A stretch of DNA of 64,000 nt. Origin: Microtetraspora glauca (GTDB taxonomy: Bacteria > Actinomycetota > Actinomycetes > Streptomycetales > Streptomycetaceae). The stretch spans positions 124,001 to 188,000 of the forward strand of contig JOFO01000003.1 of NCBI GenBank assembly GCA_000721275.1, in the 5' to 3' direction. The position numbers and the translations under genes were made by a program. Positions within the stretch are counted from its first letter, which is position 1, and every line of letters begins with the position of its first letter. Below are positions 28,882-37,396 of this stretch, piece after piece. The notes beneath the pieces were generated by a model. The model was not told the DNA's origin. It was given only the letters and a program-made list of their open reading frames with translations, and searched no databases.

Positions 28882-28938
28882 GAACTGCATCCTTCCCATC
28901 TTCCGGCCCGGGAACACCGGAAGCGGTGGTCCCGGGCG

Positions 28939-29544
28939 CTACGCGGTCCCGCCCGCCCGGCGCGCCAGCTCGTCCCACACCTTCCGGACCTGCGGTTCCA
29001 GGGCGTCGAGCGGGCCGTCGTTGTCGATCACGAGGTCCGCGATCGCGAGCCGGTCCGCACGGCCGGCCTGGGCGCTCATGCGGGCCCTGGCCTCGTCCTC
29101 GGTCATGCCCCGGAGCCGTACGAGCCGGTCGAGCTGGGTCTCGGGCGAGGCGTCCACCACGACGACGAGGTCGTAGAGCGGCGCGAGGCCGTTCTCGGTG
29201 AGGAGCGGTACGTCGTGGACGACCACGTCCCCGGGGGCCGCCGCGCTCTCCAGTTCGGCCGACCGGGCCCCGACGAGGGGGTGCACGATCGCGTTGAGCG
29301 CGGCCAGCCGCTCCGCGTCGGCGAAGAAGAGGGAGCCGAGCTTGGGCCGGTCCAGGGTGCCCTCCTCGGTGAGGACACCGTCCCCGAAGGCCGCCACGAC
29401 GGCGGCGAGCCCCGGCGTTCCGGGTTCGACGACCTCACGGGCGATCCGGTCCGCGTCGATCAGCACGGCCCCGTACGAGACGAGAAGCCGCGACACCTCA
29501 CTCTTGCCGGCGCCGATTCCGCCGGTCAGGCCCACCTTCAGCAT
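28939..29544 (-). CDS. coaE: Dephospho-CoA kinase
   Basis: Last step of coenzyme A synthesis: phosphorylates the 3'-hydroxyl of dephospho-CoA's ribose. The 201-aa P-loop kinase has GGIGAGKS at residues 8-15, [16 protein letters not shown] (substrate binding) and [18 protein letters not shown] and the lid [12 protein letters not shown]. It lacks the C-terminal GrpB extension found in mycobacterial CoaE. The ATG is 7 nt after TAAGCT (29552-29557 on the minus strand), so it is probably leaderless. Confidence 0.97.
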   Translation of the reverse strand: MLKVGLTGGIGAGKSEVSRLLVSYGAVLIDADRIAREVVEPGTPGLAAVVAAFGDGVLTEEGTLDRPKLGSLFFADAERLAALNAIVHPLVGARSAELESAAAPGDVVVHDVPLLTENGLAPLYDLVVVVDASPETQLDRLVRLRGMTEDEARARMSAQAGRADRLAIADLVIDNDGPLDALEPQVRKVWDELARRAGGTA

Positions 29545-29575
29545 GGGCGGCAGCTTAGGCCCTGGCCGCGCGGGG

Positions 29576-30514
29576 CTAGGCGTCGCCCTCGCGTTCGGCG
29601 AGGAAGCGCTCGAACTCGCGGCCCAGCTCGTCGGCGGAGGGCAGGTCGACGGGTTCGGCCACGAGGCTGCCGCGGGTCTCGGCGCCGGCCATCGCGTCGT
29701 ACTGGTGCTCGAGGCCCTGGACCAGGGCGACCAGCTCCTCGTCGCCCGCGCCGATCTGGCGCTCGATCTCGGTCTGGGTGCGGCGGGCCTCGGTGCGCAG
29801 CGCGTGGGCGACGCCGGGGAGGACGAGCCCGGTGGCGGCGGTGACGGCCTCCAGGGCGGTGAGCGCCGCGTCCGGGTACGGGGAGCGGGCCACGTAGTGG
29901 GGGACGTGGGCGGCGACGCCGAGCGTGTCGAAGCCGGCTTCGGTGAGCCGGTACTCGATGAGGGATTCGGCGCTGCCGGGCACCTGGGCCTCGTCGAAGG
30001 GGCTGCGGTGGCCGGGCATGAGGTCGGTGCGGTTGCCGTGCGGGGTGAGGCCGACGGGCCGGGTGTGCGGGACGCCCATGGGGATGCCGTGGAAGTTGAC
30101 GGCGAGCCGGACGCCGAGCCGTTCGGCGATCTGGGCGACGGCGACGGCGAAGCGCTCCCACTCGACGTCCGGCTCGGGGCCGGAGAGGACGAGGAAGGGG
30201 GCGCCGGTGGCGTCCTGGACGAGGCGGACCTCGATGGCCGGCGTCTCGTACGCGGTCCAGCGATCGCGCCGGAAGGTCAGCAGGGGGCGGCGGGCGCGGT
30301 AGTCGACCAGCCGGTCGTGGTCGAAGCGGGCGACCACCTGGTTCGGCAGGGTGTCGAGGACGTTCTCGACGATCTGCTCGCCGGTCTCTCCGGCGTCGAT
30401 GTAGCCGTCGAAGTGGTACAGCATGACCAGTCCGGTCGACTCCTGCGCCAGGGCCAGATCGACCACGGCCAGGCCCTTGGCGTCCCACTCGTACAAATCC
30501 TGGGGATCAAGCAC
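29576..30514 (-). CDS. PAC2-family protein (proteasome assembly chaperone-like)
   Basis: A 312-aa protein of the PAC2 family. Residues 25-70 ([21 protein letters not shown], held here as [16 protein letters not shown]) are the family hallmark, followed by [18 protein letters not shown]. The C-terminal 60 residues are helical ([20 protein letters not shown]). Actinobacterial homologues are conserved near coaE and rpsA; their link with the 20S proteasome is inferred from the eukaryotic PAC2 fold, not shown. GTG start 7 nt after GGAGGAG. Confidence 0.9.
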   Translation of the reverse strand: MLDPQDLYEWDAKGLAVVDLALAQESTGLVMLYHFDGYIDAGETGEQIVENVLDTLPNQVVARFDHDRLVDYRARRPLLTFRRDRWTAYETPAIEVRLVQDATGAPFLVLSGPEPDVEWERFAVAVAQIAERLGVRLAVNFHGIPMGVPHTRPVGLTPHGNRTDLMPGHRSPFDEAQVPGSAESLIEYRLTEAGFDTLGVAAHVPHYVARSPYPDAALTALEAVTAATGLVLPGVAHALRTEARRTQTEIERQIGAGDEELVALVQGLEHQYDAMAGAETRGSLVAEPVDLPSADELGREFERFLAEREGDA

Positions 30515-30604
30515 GGTTACCGCTCCTCCTCGCGTCTTCGGGGAGAACGCCCCCGGGGGGCAAGGTCATTCCCGGCGGCGGGCGGTTCCTGGGCCGGAAA
30601 CGCG

Positions 30605-30642
30605 ACCGGGGCCCGCTCCCCCGGAAGGGAGCGGGCCCCGGT
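30605..30642 (-). terminator. Terminator of rpsA
   Basis: A perfect 16-bp stem (30605-30620 with 30627-30642) with a 6-nt loop CCGGAA lies 41 bp past the rpsA stop, followed on the minus strand by a short T-rich stretch. Confidence 0.85.
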
Positions 30643-30682
30643 GTGCTACTGGCGGCTAGTGCCGCTCAGCGGTGCGAGCTGT

Positions 30683-32185
30683 TCAGCTCTGGCCGCCGGC
30701 GAGCTTCTCGCGCAGGGCGGCGAGGGCCTCGTCCGACGCCAGGGCGCCGGCGCTGTCGTCCGACTCCGAGGAGTAGGAGCCACCGGACACGCCCGCCGAG
30801 GCACCGGCCGGAGCGGCGGCGCCACCCTCGGCAGCGGCGGCCTCGTCGGCCTCGCGGGACTTGATGACCTGGGCCTGGTGCTGCTCGAAGCGCGCCTGCG
30901 CCTCGGCGTACTGGGCCTCCCACGCCTCGCGCTGGGTCTCGTAGCCCTCGAGCCAGTCGTTGGTCTCGGGGTCGAAGCCCTCGGGGTAGATGTAGTTGCC
31001 CTGGTCGTCGTAGGACGCGGCCATGCCGTACAGGGTCGGGTCGAACTCGACCGACGCCGGGTCGGCACCGAAGGACTCGTTGGCCTGCTTCAGGGACAGC
31101 GAGATCCGGCGACGCTCGAGGTCGATGTCGATGACCTTGACGAAGATCTCGTCGTTGACCTGGACGACCTGCTCCGGGATCTCCACGTGGCGCTCGGCCA
31201 GCTCGGAGATGTGGACCAGGCCCTCGATGCCCTCGTCGACGCGGACGAACGCACCGAACGGAACCAGCTTGGTGACCTTGCCGGGGACGACCTGGCCGAT
31301 CTGGTGGGTGCGGGCGAACTGCTGCCACGGGTCCTCCTGCGTCGCCTTCAGCGACAGGGAGACACGCTCGCGGTCCATGTCCACGTCGAGAACCTCGACG
31401 GTGACCTCCTGGCCGACCTCGACGACCTCGGACGGGTGGTCGATGTGCTTCCAGGACAGCTCGGAGACGTGGACGAGACCGTCGACGCCGCCCAGGTCCA
31501 CGAAGGCACCGAAGTTGACGATCGAGGACACGACGCCGGAGCGGACCTGACCCTTCTGGAGGGTCGTGAGGAAGGTCTGGCGGACCTCGGACTGGGTCTG
31601 CTCCAGCCAGGCGCGGCGGGACAGGACCACGTTGTTGCGGTTCTTGTCCAGCTCGATGATCTTCGCCTCGAGCTCCTTGCCCACGTAGGGCTGGAGGTCG
31701 CGGACACGACGCATCTCGACCAGGGAGGCCGGGAGGAAGCCGCGGAGGCCGATGTCGAGGATGAGACCACCCTTGACGACCTCGATGACGGTACCGGTGA
31801 CGATGCCGTCCTCTTCCTTGATCTTCTCGATGGTGCCCCAGGCACGCTCGTACTGGGCGCGCTTCTTCGAGAGGATCAGGCGGCCTTCCTTGTCCTCCTT
31901 CTGGAGAACAAGGGCCTCGATCTCGTCGCCGACCTTGACGACCTCGTTGGGGTCGACGTCGTGCTTGATCGAGAGCTCGCGGCTCGGGATGACACCTTCG
32001 GTCTTGTAACCGATGTCGAGCAGGACCTCGTCCCGGTCGACCTTCACGATGACGCCGTCGACGATGTCGCCGTCGTTGAAGTACTTGATCGTCTCGTCGA
32101 TCGCGGCGAGGAAGGCTTCCTCGTTACCGATGTCGTTGACCGCAACCTGCGGGGTGGTGGCGGTGGTCTCGGTGCTGCTCGTCAT
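30683..32185 (-). CDS. rpsA: 30S ribosomal protein S1
   Basis: A 500-aa mRNA-binding ribosomal protein with four S1 (OB-fold) domains at about residues 35-105, 120-190, 205-275 and 290-360, each opening with the usual GxxxxGxVxxI pattern (DGDIVDGVIVKVDRDEVLL, held here in shorter form; GTVIEVVKGGLILD; SGVVSSIVNFGAFVDLGG; GKVTKLVPFGAFVRVDEG). Actinobacterial S1 has four domains rather than the six of E. coli. The C-terminal 130 residues are acidic and low in complexity. ATG 32185 is preceded by GGAG at 11 nt. The codon bias is extreme, as expected for high expression. A consensus promoter lies about 200 bp upstream. Confidence 0.98.
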   Translation of the reverse strand: MTSSTETTATTPQVAVNDIGNEEAFLAAIDETIKYFNDGDIVDGVIVKVDRDEVLLDIGYKTEGVIPSRELSIKHDVDPNEVVKVGDEIEALVLQKEDKEGRLILSKKRAQYERAWGTIEKIKEEDGIVTGTVIEVVKGGLILDIGLRGFLPASLVEMRRVRDLQPYVGKELEAKIIELDKNRNNVVLSRRAWLEQTQSEVRQTFLTTLQKGQVRSGVVSSIVNFGAFVDLGGVDGLVHVSELSWKHIDHPSEVVEVGQEVTVEVLDVDMDRERVSLSLKATQEDPWQQFARTHQIGQVVPGKVTKLVPFGAFVRVDEGIEGLVHISELAERHVEIPEQVVQVNDEIFVKVIDIDLERRRISLSLKQANESFGADPASVEFDPTLYGMAASYDDQGNYIYPEGFDPETNDWLEGYETQREAWEAQYAEAQARFEQHQAQVIKSREADEAAAAEGGAAAPAGASAGVSGGSYSSESDDSAGALASDEALAALREKLAGGQS

Positions 32186-32374
32186 GTGGGAAAGGGCTCC
32201 GGTTACGGACAGAAAGTCGTAGGTACTGCTACGCCGAGAGCCCGTATCGCACTGAAGAAGCCGGACAGCTGATGAAGCGCCTTCCGACGGGTCGGGGGCG
32301 CCTCGTAAACCGAGGGGACTGCAACAGGTGCGAGCGCGGCCTGCTCCGTCTGAGGCGCGCAGGCCCGCAGCGCA
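32186..32374 (-). promoter_or_regulatory. Long 5' leader of rpsA
   Basis: Between the predicted start near 32374 and the ATG lie about 190 untranslated nucleotides with no ORF of note. It holds short GC-rich inverted segments but no riboswitch class I recognise. In other bacteria S1 represses its own translation through leader structure; the same is possible here. Confidence 0.45.
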
Positions 32375-32380
32375 ACCTTT

Positions 32381-32409
32381 AGCATACGGGGGCGGCCGGA
32401 CAGGGTCAA
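32381..32409 (-). promoter_or_regulatory. Consensus sigma-70-type promoter of rpsA
   Basis: On the minus strand TTGACC (32409-32404), a 17-nt spacer and TATGCT (32386-32381). This is the best HrdB-type promoter in the window. The 140 bp from here to the methyltransferase start show nothing else recognisable. Confidence 0.8.
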
Positions 32410-32549
32410 TGCGCGAAGCGCGCACCCGGGACAGAACCGCGCAAACCCGGCACAACTCATGCCGGTTCGGGTCGGCCGTGTCCATCCGCGCCTCATCGGC
32501 GGGGTCCGCCGGAGGGCGGCACTGAGCGCAAACTACATCGACGGGCGAG

Positions 32550-33395
32550 ATGAACCAAGAGTACGCACACGAAGTCCCCTTCTCCTCGGGCGAGGAGGAG
32601 GCGGAGGCGACCCGGCGTGACGCGGGGGACGCGGAGAGCAGCCGGGCGAGCCGCGGCTGGTGGGACCGGAACGCCGACGAGTACCAGACGGAGCACGGCG
32701 CCTTCCTCGGCGACGACCGGTTCGTGTGGGGTCCGGAGGGGCTGGACGAGGCCGAGGCCGGACTGCTCGGGCCGGCGGAGGGGCTGAAGGGGCTCGACGT
32801 CCTGGAGATCGGCGCGGGCGCGGCGCAGTGCTCGCGGTGGCTGGCGGCGCGGGGCGCCCGGCCGGTGGCGCTCGACCTGTCGCACCGGCAGCTCCAGCAC
32901 GCCCTGCGGATCGGCGGGGAGGTGCCGCTGGTGGAGGCGGACGCGGGGGCGCTGCCGTTCCGCGACGGCTCGTTCGACCTGGCGTGCTCGGCGTACGGGG
33001 CGGTGCCGTTCGTGGCCGATCCGGTGCGGGTGTTCCGCGAGGTGTGGCGGGTGCTGCGGCCGGGCGGCCGGTGGGTGTTCTCGGTGACGCACCCGATCCG
33101 CTGGGCGTTCCCGGACGAGCCGGGGCCGGAGGGCCTGTCGGTCGCCGCCTCCTATTTCGACCGCACGCCGTACGTCGAGCAGGACGAGTCGGGGCGGGCG
33201 GTGTACGTGGAGCACCACCGGACGCTCGGGGACCGGGTGCGGGACGTGGTGGCCGGGGGCTTCCGGCTGGTGGACCTGGTCGAGCCGGAGTGGCCGGCGT
33301 GGAACAGCCAGGAGTGGGGAGGCTGGTCGCCGCTGCGGGGGAATCTGATCCCGGGCACGGCGATCTTCGTGTGCGAGCGCGAGGACGGGCGCTGA
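32550..33395 (+). CDS. Class I SAM-dependent methyltransferase
   Basis: A 281-aa cytoplasmic methyltransferase. SAM-binding motif I is VLEIGAGAAQCSRWL (about residues 84-98), motif II ALDLS, and the post-motif ALPFRDGSFDLACSAYGAVPF and RVLRPGGRW complete the Rossmann fold. The N-terminal 30 residues are acidic and disordered; WWDRNADEY follows, as in a widespread actinobacterial group. Substrate unknown. It diverges from rpsA. Its terminator lies inside the region just before hrpB. Confidence 0.92.
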   Translation: MNQEYAHEVPFSSGEEEAEATRRDAGDAESSRASRGWWDRNADEYQTEHGAFLGDDRFVWGPEGLDEAEAGLLGPAEGLKGLDVLEIGAGAAQCSRWLAARGARPVALDLSHRQLQHALRIGGEVPLVEADAGALPFRDGSFDLACSAYGAVPFVADPVRVFREVWRVLRPGGRWVFSVTHPIRWAFPDEPGPEGLSVAASYFDRTPYVEQDESGRAVYVEHHRTLGDRVRDVVAGGFRLVDLVEPEWPAWNSQEWGGWSPLRGNLIPGTAIFVCEREDGR

Positions 33396-33437
33396 CGGGG
33401 CCTACAGAGCAGAGAGAAGTCTGACTGTCCTACTTAT

Positions 33438-33473
33438 GGGCGGGCCTGTGGATAACGCGGCCCGCCTTTTCTT
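33438..33473 (+). terminator. Intrinsic terminator after the methyltransferase gene
   Basis: Stem GGCGGGCC/GGCCCGCC (33439-33446 with 33459-33466) and loop of 12 nt, followed by TTTTCTT (33467-33473). One of the few classical T-tailed terminators here. Confidence 0.85.
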
Positions 33474-33495
33474 CGTCGCGTACGAGACTGAGTGC

Positions 33496-36051
33496 GTGAT
33501 CCGACACGACGTACTCGATCTGCTTCCCGTCCGCCATGCCGTTCCCGAGCTGCTGGCCGCGCTCGACGAGCGCGGCACGGCGGTGCTGCACGCGCCGCCC
33601 GGCACCGGCAAGACCACGCTGGTGCCGCTCGCGCTCGCGGGGCTCATAGGGGACGGGCCGGAGCGGCGGGTGCTGGTGGCCGAGCCGCGCCGGATGGCGG
33701 TGCGGGCGGCGGCCTCGCGGATGGCGTGGCTGCTGGGCGAGGAGGTCGACGGGGCGGTCGGCTTCTCCGTGCGCGGCGAGCGGCGGGCCGGGCCGGCGAC
33801 CCGGGTCGAGGTGGTGACGACGGGCGTCCTCCTCCAGCGGCTCCAGCGGGACCCCGAGCTCGCGGGGGTGGACGTGGTGCTGCTCGACGAGTGCCACGAG
33901 CGGCATCTGGACGCGGACACGGCGCTGGCGTTCCTGGTGGACGTACGGGCCGCGCTGCGGCCGGAGCTGGGGCTCGTCGCGGCCTCGGCGACCAGCGACG
34001 CGGAGGCGTGGGCGCGGCTGCTGACCTCCCAGGAGGGCGGCGGGCCGGCGCCGGTGGTGCGCAGCGAGGGCGAGGGGCACGGGTTCGCGGTGCGTCACGT
34101 GCCGCCGCCCGCGGGGATCCGGCCGGCGCACGGCACCTGGGTGGACCCGGCGCTGCTGCGGCACGTGGCGGCGACGGTGCGGGAGGCGCTGGCGCGGCAC
34201 GAGGGCGACGTCCTGTGTTTCCTGCCCGGCACCGGGGAGATCGCGCGGACGGCGGGGCTGCTGGAGGGGATGGACGCGGAGGTGCTGCAGCTGCACGGGC
34301 GGGCTCCGGCGGCGGTGCAGGACGCGGTGCTGCGGGGCGCGGGGCCGGGCGGGCGGCGGCGGGTGGTGTTGTCGACGTCGGTAGCGGAGTCGAGCCTCAC
34401 CGTGCCGGGGGTGCGGGTGGTGGTGGACGCGGGGCTGGCCCGGGAGCCGCGGATGGATCACGCCCGGGGACTGGGGTCGCTGGCGACGGTGCCGGTGTCG
34501 GCCGCGGCGGCGACGCAGCGGGCGGGGCGTTCGGGCCGGGAGGCGCCGGGCACGGTGTACCGGTGCTGGTCGGAGGCGGAGGAGAGCGGCCGGGCGCGGT
34601 TCCCGTCGCCGGAGATCCGGATCGCGGATCTGACCGGGTTCGCGCTGCGAGTGGCCTGCTGGGGCGATCCGGCGGCGGAGGGCCTGGCGCTGCTCGACGC
34701 ACCGCCGGGCGGGGCGCTGGCGGCGGCGCGCTCGGTGCTGGAGGCGATCGGCGCGGTGGACGCGGCGGGGCGGGCGACGGCGCGCGGGGAGCGGATGGCC
34801 GGGCTGGGGCTGCACCCGCGGCTGGGCCGGGCGCTGCTGGACGGGGCGGCCGAGGTGGGAGTGCGGCGAGCCGCCGAGGTGGTGGCCCTGCTGAGCGAGG
34901 AGCCGCCCCGGGAGTACGGGGACGATCTGACGGCCGCCTGGCGCGCGGCCCGGCGGGGCGGGGACGGGTACGGGGCGCGCTGGCGGGCGGAGGTGCGCCG
35001 GCTGGAGCGGGCGGCGGCGTCGGCGGGGGCCGGGGGCGCAGCGCGTGAGGACGGGCCGGGTGCTGAAGGGGAGGACCGGGTGGCAGGGGTGGTGACGGCG
35101 CTGGCGTTCCCCGAGCGGGTGGCGCGGCTGCGGGAGCGGGGCGGGCATCTGATGGTGTCCGGGAGCGGGGCGCGGCTCGGTGAGGGGTCGGGGCTGCGGT
35201 CGGCGCCGTGGCTGGCGGTGGCGGTGGCGGACCGGACGGCCCGGAACGCGACGGCGCGGGTGCGACTGGCGGCGGTGGTGGACGAGTCCGTGGCGCGCCG
35301 GGCGGCTGGGCATCTGTTCCGGGCCGGTGAGGAGGTGCGCTGGGAGGACGGCGATGTGGTGGCGCGGTCCGTGGAGCGGTTGGGGGCGGTGAAACTGACG
35401 GTGCGCCCGCTGGGGTCGGCGGCGGATCCGGTGCTGGTGCGGGAGGCGCTGCTCGACGGGCTGCGGCAGGAAGGGACGGGGCTGCTGCGGTGGAGCCGGG
35501 AGGCGGTGGAGTTGCGGGAGCGGCTGGCGTTCCTGCGGGAGGCGGTCGGCGGGGCGTGGCCGGACGTGTCGGAGGAGGCGCTGGTGGAGCGGGCCGAGGA
35601 GTGGCTGGAGCCGGAGCTGTCGCGGGCGGCGCGGCGGGCGGATCTGGGGCGGATCGACGCCGGGGAGGCGTTGCGGCGGCTGCTGCCGTGGGCGTCGGGT
35701 GAGGCGGGGCGGCTCGACGAGCTGGCCCCGGAGCGGATCGAGGTGCCGAGCGGGTCGCGGATCCGGGTGGCGTACGGGGAGGGGCGGCCGGTGCTGGCGG
35801 TGAAGCTGCAGGAGATGTTCGGGCTGGACGGGACGCCGACGGTGGCGGGGGTGCCGGTGCTGGTGCACCTGCTCTCCCCCGCCGGGCGGCCGGCGGCCGT
35901 GACCGCGGATCTGGCGTCGTTCTGGCGGGACGGCTACCGGGCGGTGCGGGCGGAGCTGCGGGGGCGGTATCCGAAGCATCCGTGGCCGGAGGACCCTTCC
36001 TCGGCGGAGCCGACGCGGCACACGAGCGCGCGGCTCAGACGGGAGGGGTGA
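33496..36051 (+). CDS. hrpB: ATP-dependent helicase HrpB
   Basis: An 851-aa DExH-box helicase of the HrpA/HrpB family. Walker A APPGTGKTT is near residues 32-40, LLDECHERH near 130, SATSD, then VVLSTSVAESSLTVPGV and QRAGRSGREAPG, followed by helicase-associated (HA2) and the HrpB C-terminal domain. Its substrate in cells is unknown; the family acts on structured RNA or DNA. GTG 33496 is chosen because an earlier ATG at 33436 would place the upstream gene's T-tailed terminator inside the coding region. GAGACT ends 6 nt before the GTG, so the start is probably leaderless. Its last 17 bp overlap the convergent DUF3068 gene. Confidence 0.95.
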   Translation: MIRHDVLDLLPVRHAVPELLAALDERGTAVLHAPPGTGKTTLVPLALAGLIGDGPERRVLVAEPRRMAVRAAASRMAWLLGEEVDGAVGFSVRGERRAGPATRVEVVTTGVLLQRLQRDPELAGVDVVLLDECHERHLDADTALAFLVDVRAALRPELGLVAASATSDAEAWARLLTSQEGGGPAPVVRSEGEGHGFAVRHVPPPAGIRPAHGTWVDPALLRHVAATVREALARHEGDVLCFLPGTGEIARTAGLLEGMDAEVLQLHGRAPAAVQDAVLRGAGPGGRRRVVLSTSVAESSLTVPGVRVVVDAGLAREPRMDHARGLGSLATVPVSAAAATQRAGRSGREAPGTVYRCWSEAEESGRARFPSPEIRIADLTGFALRVACWGDPAAEGLALLDAPPGGALAAARSVLEAIGAVDAAGRATARGERMAGLGLHPRLGRALLDGAAEVGVRRAAEVVALLSEEPPREYGDDLTAAWRAARRGGDGYGARWRAEVRRLERAAASAGAGGAAREDGPGAEGEDRVAGVVTALAFPERVARLRERGGHLMVSGSGARLGEGSGLRSAPWLAVAVADRTARNATARVRLAAVVDESVARRAAGHLFRAGEEVRWEDGDVVARSVERLGAVKLTVRPLGSAADPVLVREALLDGLRQEGTGLLRWSREAVELRERLAFLREAVGGAWPDVSEEALVERAEEWLEPELSRAARRADLGRIDAGEALRRLLPWASGEAGRLDELAPERIEVPSGSRIRVAYGEGRPVLAVKLQEMFGLDGTPTVAGVPVLVHLLSPAGRPAAVTADLASFWRDGYRAVRAELRGRYPKHPWPEDPSSAEPTRHTSARLRREG

Positions 36052-37078
36052 CGGGCCCCGGGGGCGCCGCCGGTCCCGTCGCCGGGGACGTCGTCGGAGG
36101 GTGCGCCGGGCTGCTCTTCGGGGCGGTTCCGGGGGCGGGGCGGCGGGAGCGGTGCTCCAGCCAGAGGGAGGCGGCGAGCAGGAGGAGGGCGAGGACGGCG
36201 AAGGTCCACGGAAGCCGGGAGACGAGGAGGAGGACGGTGGTGCGGTTGGCGGAGACCAGCTCGACGGTGTCGGCGATGTAGTCCTCGCGCATCTTCACGT
36301 GGCCGGAGAAGACGGTGACGGTGTCCTTGCCGGTGAGGGCCTTGGCGCCGCGCAGCTCCTCGGTGTGGATCTCCTCGCCGTTGACGGGGGCTCCGGTGAC
36401 GGGCTCGACCCAGAACATCCGCTTGGTGGTGTACCAGCGGGTGAGGCCCATGGTCGCGATGACGTCGGGGGTGATGCCCTCGACCGGCATGGTCTTGGGC
36501 ATGGGGACGCGGGTCCAGGGGATGGTCTGCTCGTAGTAGTAGACCTCCAGGCCGCGGAAGGTGCGGGTGCCCGTGTAGTGGATGGGGGACGAGGTGCGGG
36601 TCTGGGCGTCGAAGTAGAGGTAATCGCGCTTCTCGGTGAGGAAGGGCCATTTGAACTCGATGCCCTCGCGCTTGACCGGGTCGCCGTCGACCATCTCGCC
36701 GGGGGCGTTCACGGGGTCCTGGGTGTGCGCGTCAAAGATGTACCGCTCGGGGATCTTGGAGACCATCGTGCCGTCGGGGCCCATGACGTAGGAGAGGCCG
36801 TCCCAGACGACGACGTCGCGGTCGGTGCCGGCTTCGATCCGCTTCGACTCCTCGACGTTGCCCTTGAGGGTCTGGACGATCGTGATCTTCTCGACCTCGC
36901 GGGCCTTGAGGGTGCCGTAGTCGAGGAGGGTCGCGGGGCGGGCCTCCAGGACCATCTCCTGGTACTGGTTCGGCGGGATCTTGGCCAGCCGGGGGAAGGC
37001 GTACCAGCGCAGGGTGGGGGCCATGGCGGCGAGGAAGACCGCGAGGGAGAGGAGGACGAGACTGGCTCGGCGGCGCAC
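36035..37078 (-). CDS. DUF3068-domain membrane protein
   Basis: A 347-aa protein with an N-terminal signal anchor (residues 4-22), a large extracellular beta-rich domain (residues 25-285) and a second transmembrane helix (about 290-310) before a Pro/Ala-rich cytoplasmic tail. This is the DUF3068 layout, an actinobacterial family described as porin-like (PorA) in databases though no pore is shown. Motifs visible: KIPPNQYQEMVLEARPATLLD (in shorter form PPNQY), GLSYVMGPDG, YEQTIPWTRVPMP. ATG start. It overlaps hrpB tail to tail by 17 bp, and a 46-aa gene lies 9 bp upstream on the same strand. Confidence 0.9.
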   Translation of the reverse strand: MRRRASLVLLSLAVFLAAMAPTLRWYAFPRLAKIPPNQYQEMVLEARPATLLDYGTLKAREVEKITIVQTLKGNVEESKRIEAGTDRDVVVWDGLSYVMGPDGTMVSKIPERYIFDAHTQDPVNAPGEMVDGDPVKREGIEFKWPFLTEKRDYLYFDAQTRTSSPIHYTGTRTFRGLEVYYYEQTIPWTRVPMPKTMPVEGITPDVIATMGLTRWYTTKRMFWVEPVTGAPVNGEEIHTEELRGAKALTGKDTVTVFSGHVKMREDYIADTVELVSANRTTVLLLVSRLPWTFAVLALLLLAASLWLEHRSRRPAPGTAPKSSPAHPPTTSPATGPAAPPGPVTPPV

Positions 37079-37087
37079 GGGGGCTCC

Positions 37088-37228
37088 CTACTTCTTCGGG
37101 CCGGGGTCAGCGGTGAGCAGGGGGCGGGGCGAGGTGGGGCCGTCGGGCGGCAGGTCGACCACGGAGACGAGCAGGACGAAGAGGAGGACGGGTACGAGTC
37201 CGATGGCTGCGGCGACGAGGGCGCGCAT
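37088..37228 (-). CDS. 46-aa membrane peptide upstream of the DUF3068 gene
   Basis: A small gene reading MRALVAAAIGLVPVLLFV at its start: one hydrophobic helix (residues 4-24) and then a Pro-rich tail ending LLTADPGPKK. GGGAGG lies 5 nt before the ATG, and the stop is 9 bp from the DUF3068 start, so the two are one operon. Codon use is typical. It resembles, from memory, the streptomycete SPW_0924 small-protein family. Function unknown; a partner or assembly peptide of the DUF3068 protein is a guess. Confidence 0.75.
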   Translation of the reverse strand: MRALVAAAIGLVPVLLFVLLVSVVDLPPDGPTSPRPLLTADPGPKK

Positions 37229-37332
37229 GTCGGCCTCCCGGCAAGTTAACTGATGGGTCGTCAGGGAGGGGGCACCGTAGCAACGCGACCGTGAGATGAG
37301 AACAGCTCGTGGCGGGACGGGGTGAAACGCGG

Positions 37333-37372
37333 GCCGCCCCCGGCGTCCCGGGAGGGACGCGGCGGGGGCGGC
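37333..37372 (-). terminator. Terminator of the lytic transglycosylase gene
   Basis: A GC-rich hairpin (37333-37349 with 37354-37372, arms beginning GCCGCCCCCGG and containing GCGTCCC/GGGACGC) with a 2-nt bulge lies about 25 bp after the stop codon at 37397. Confidence 0.65.
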
Positions 37373-37396
37373 GCGGAGGAGGGGTGGTGCGGGTGG

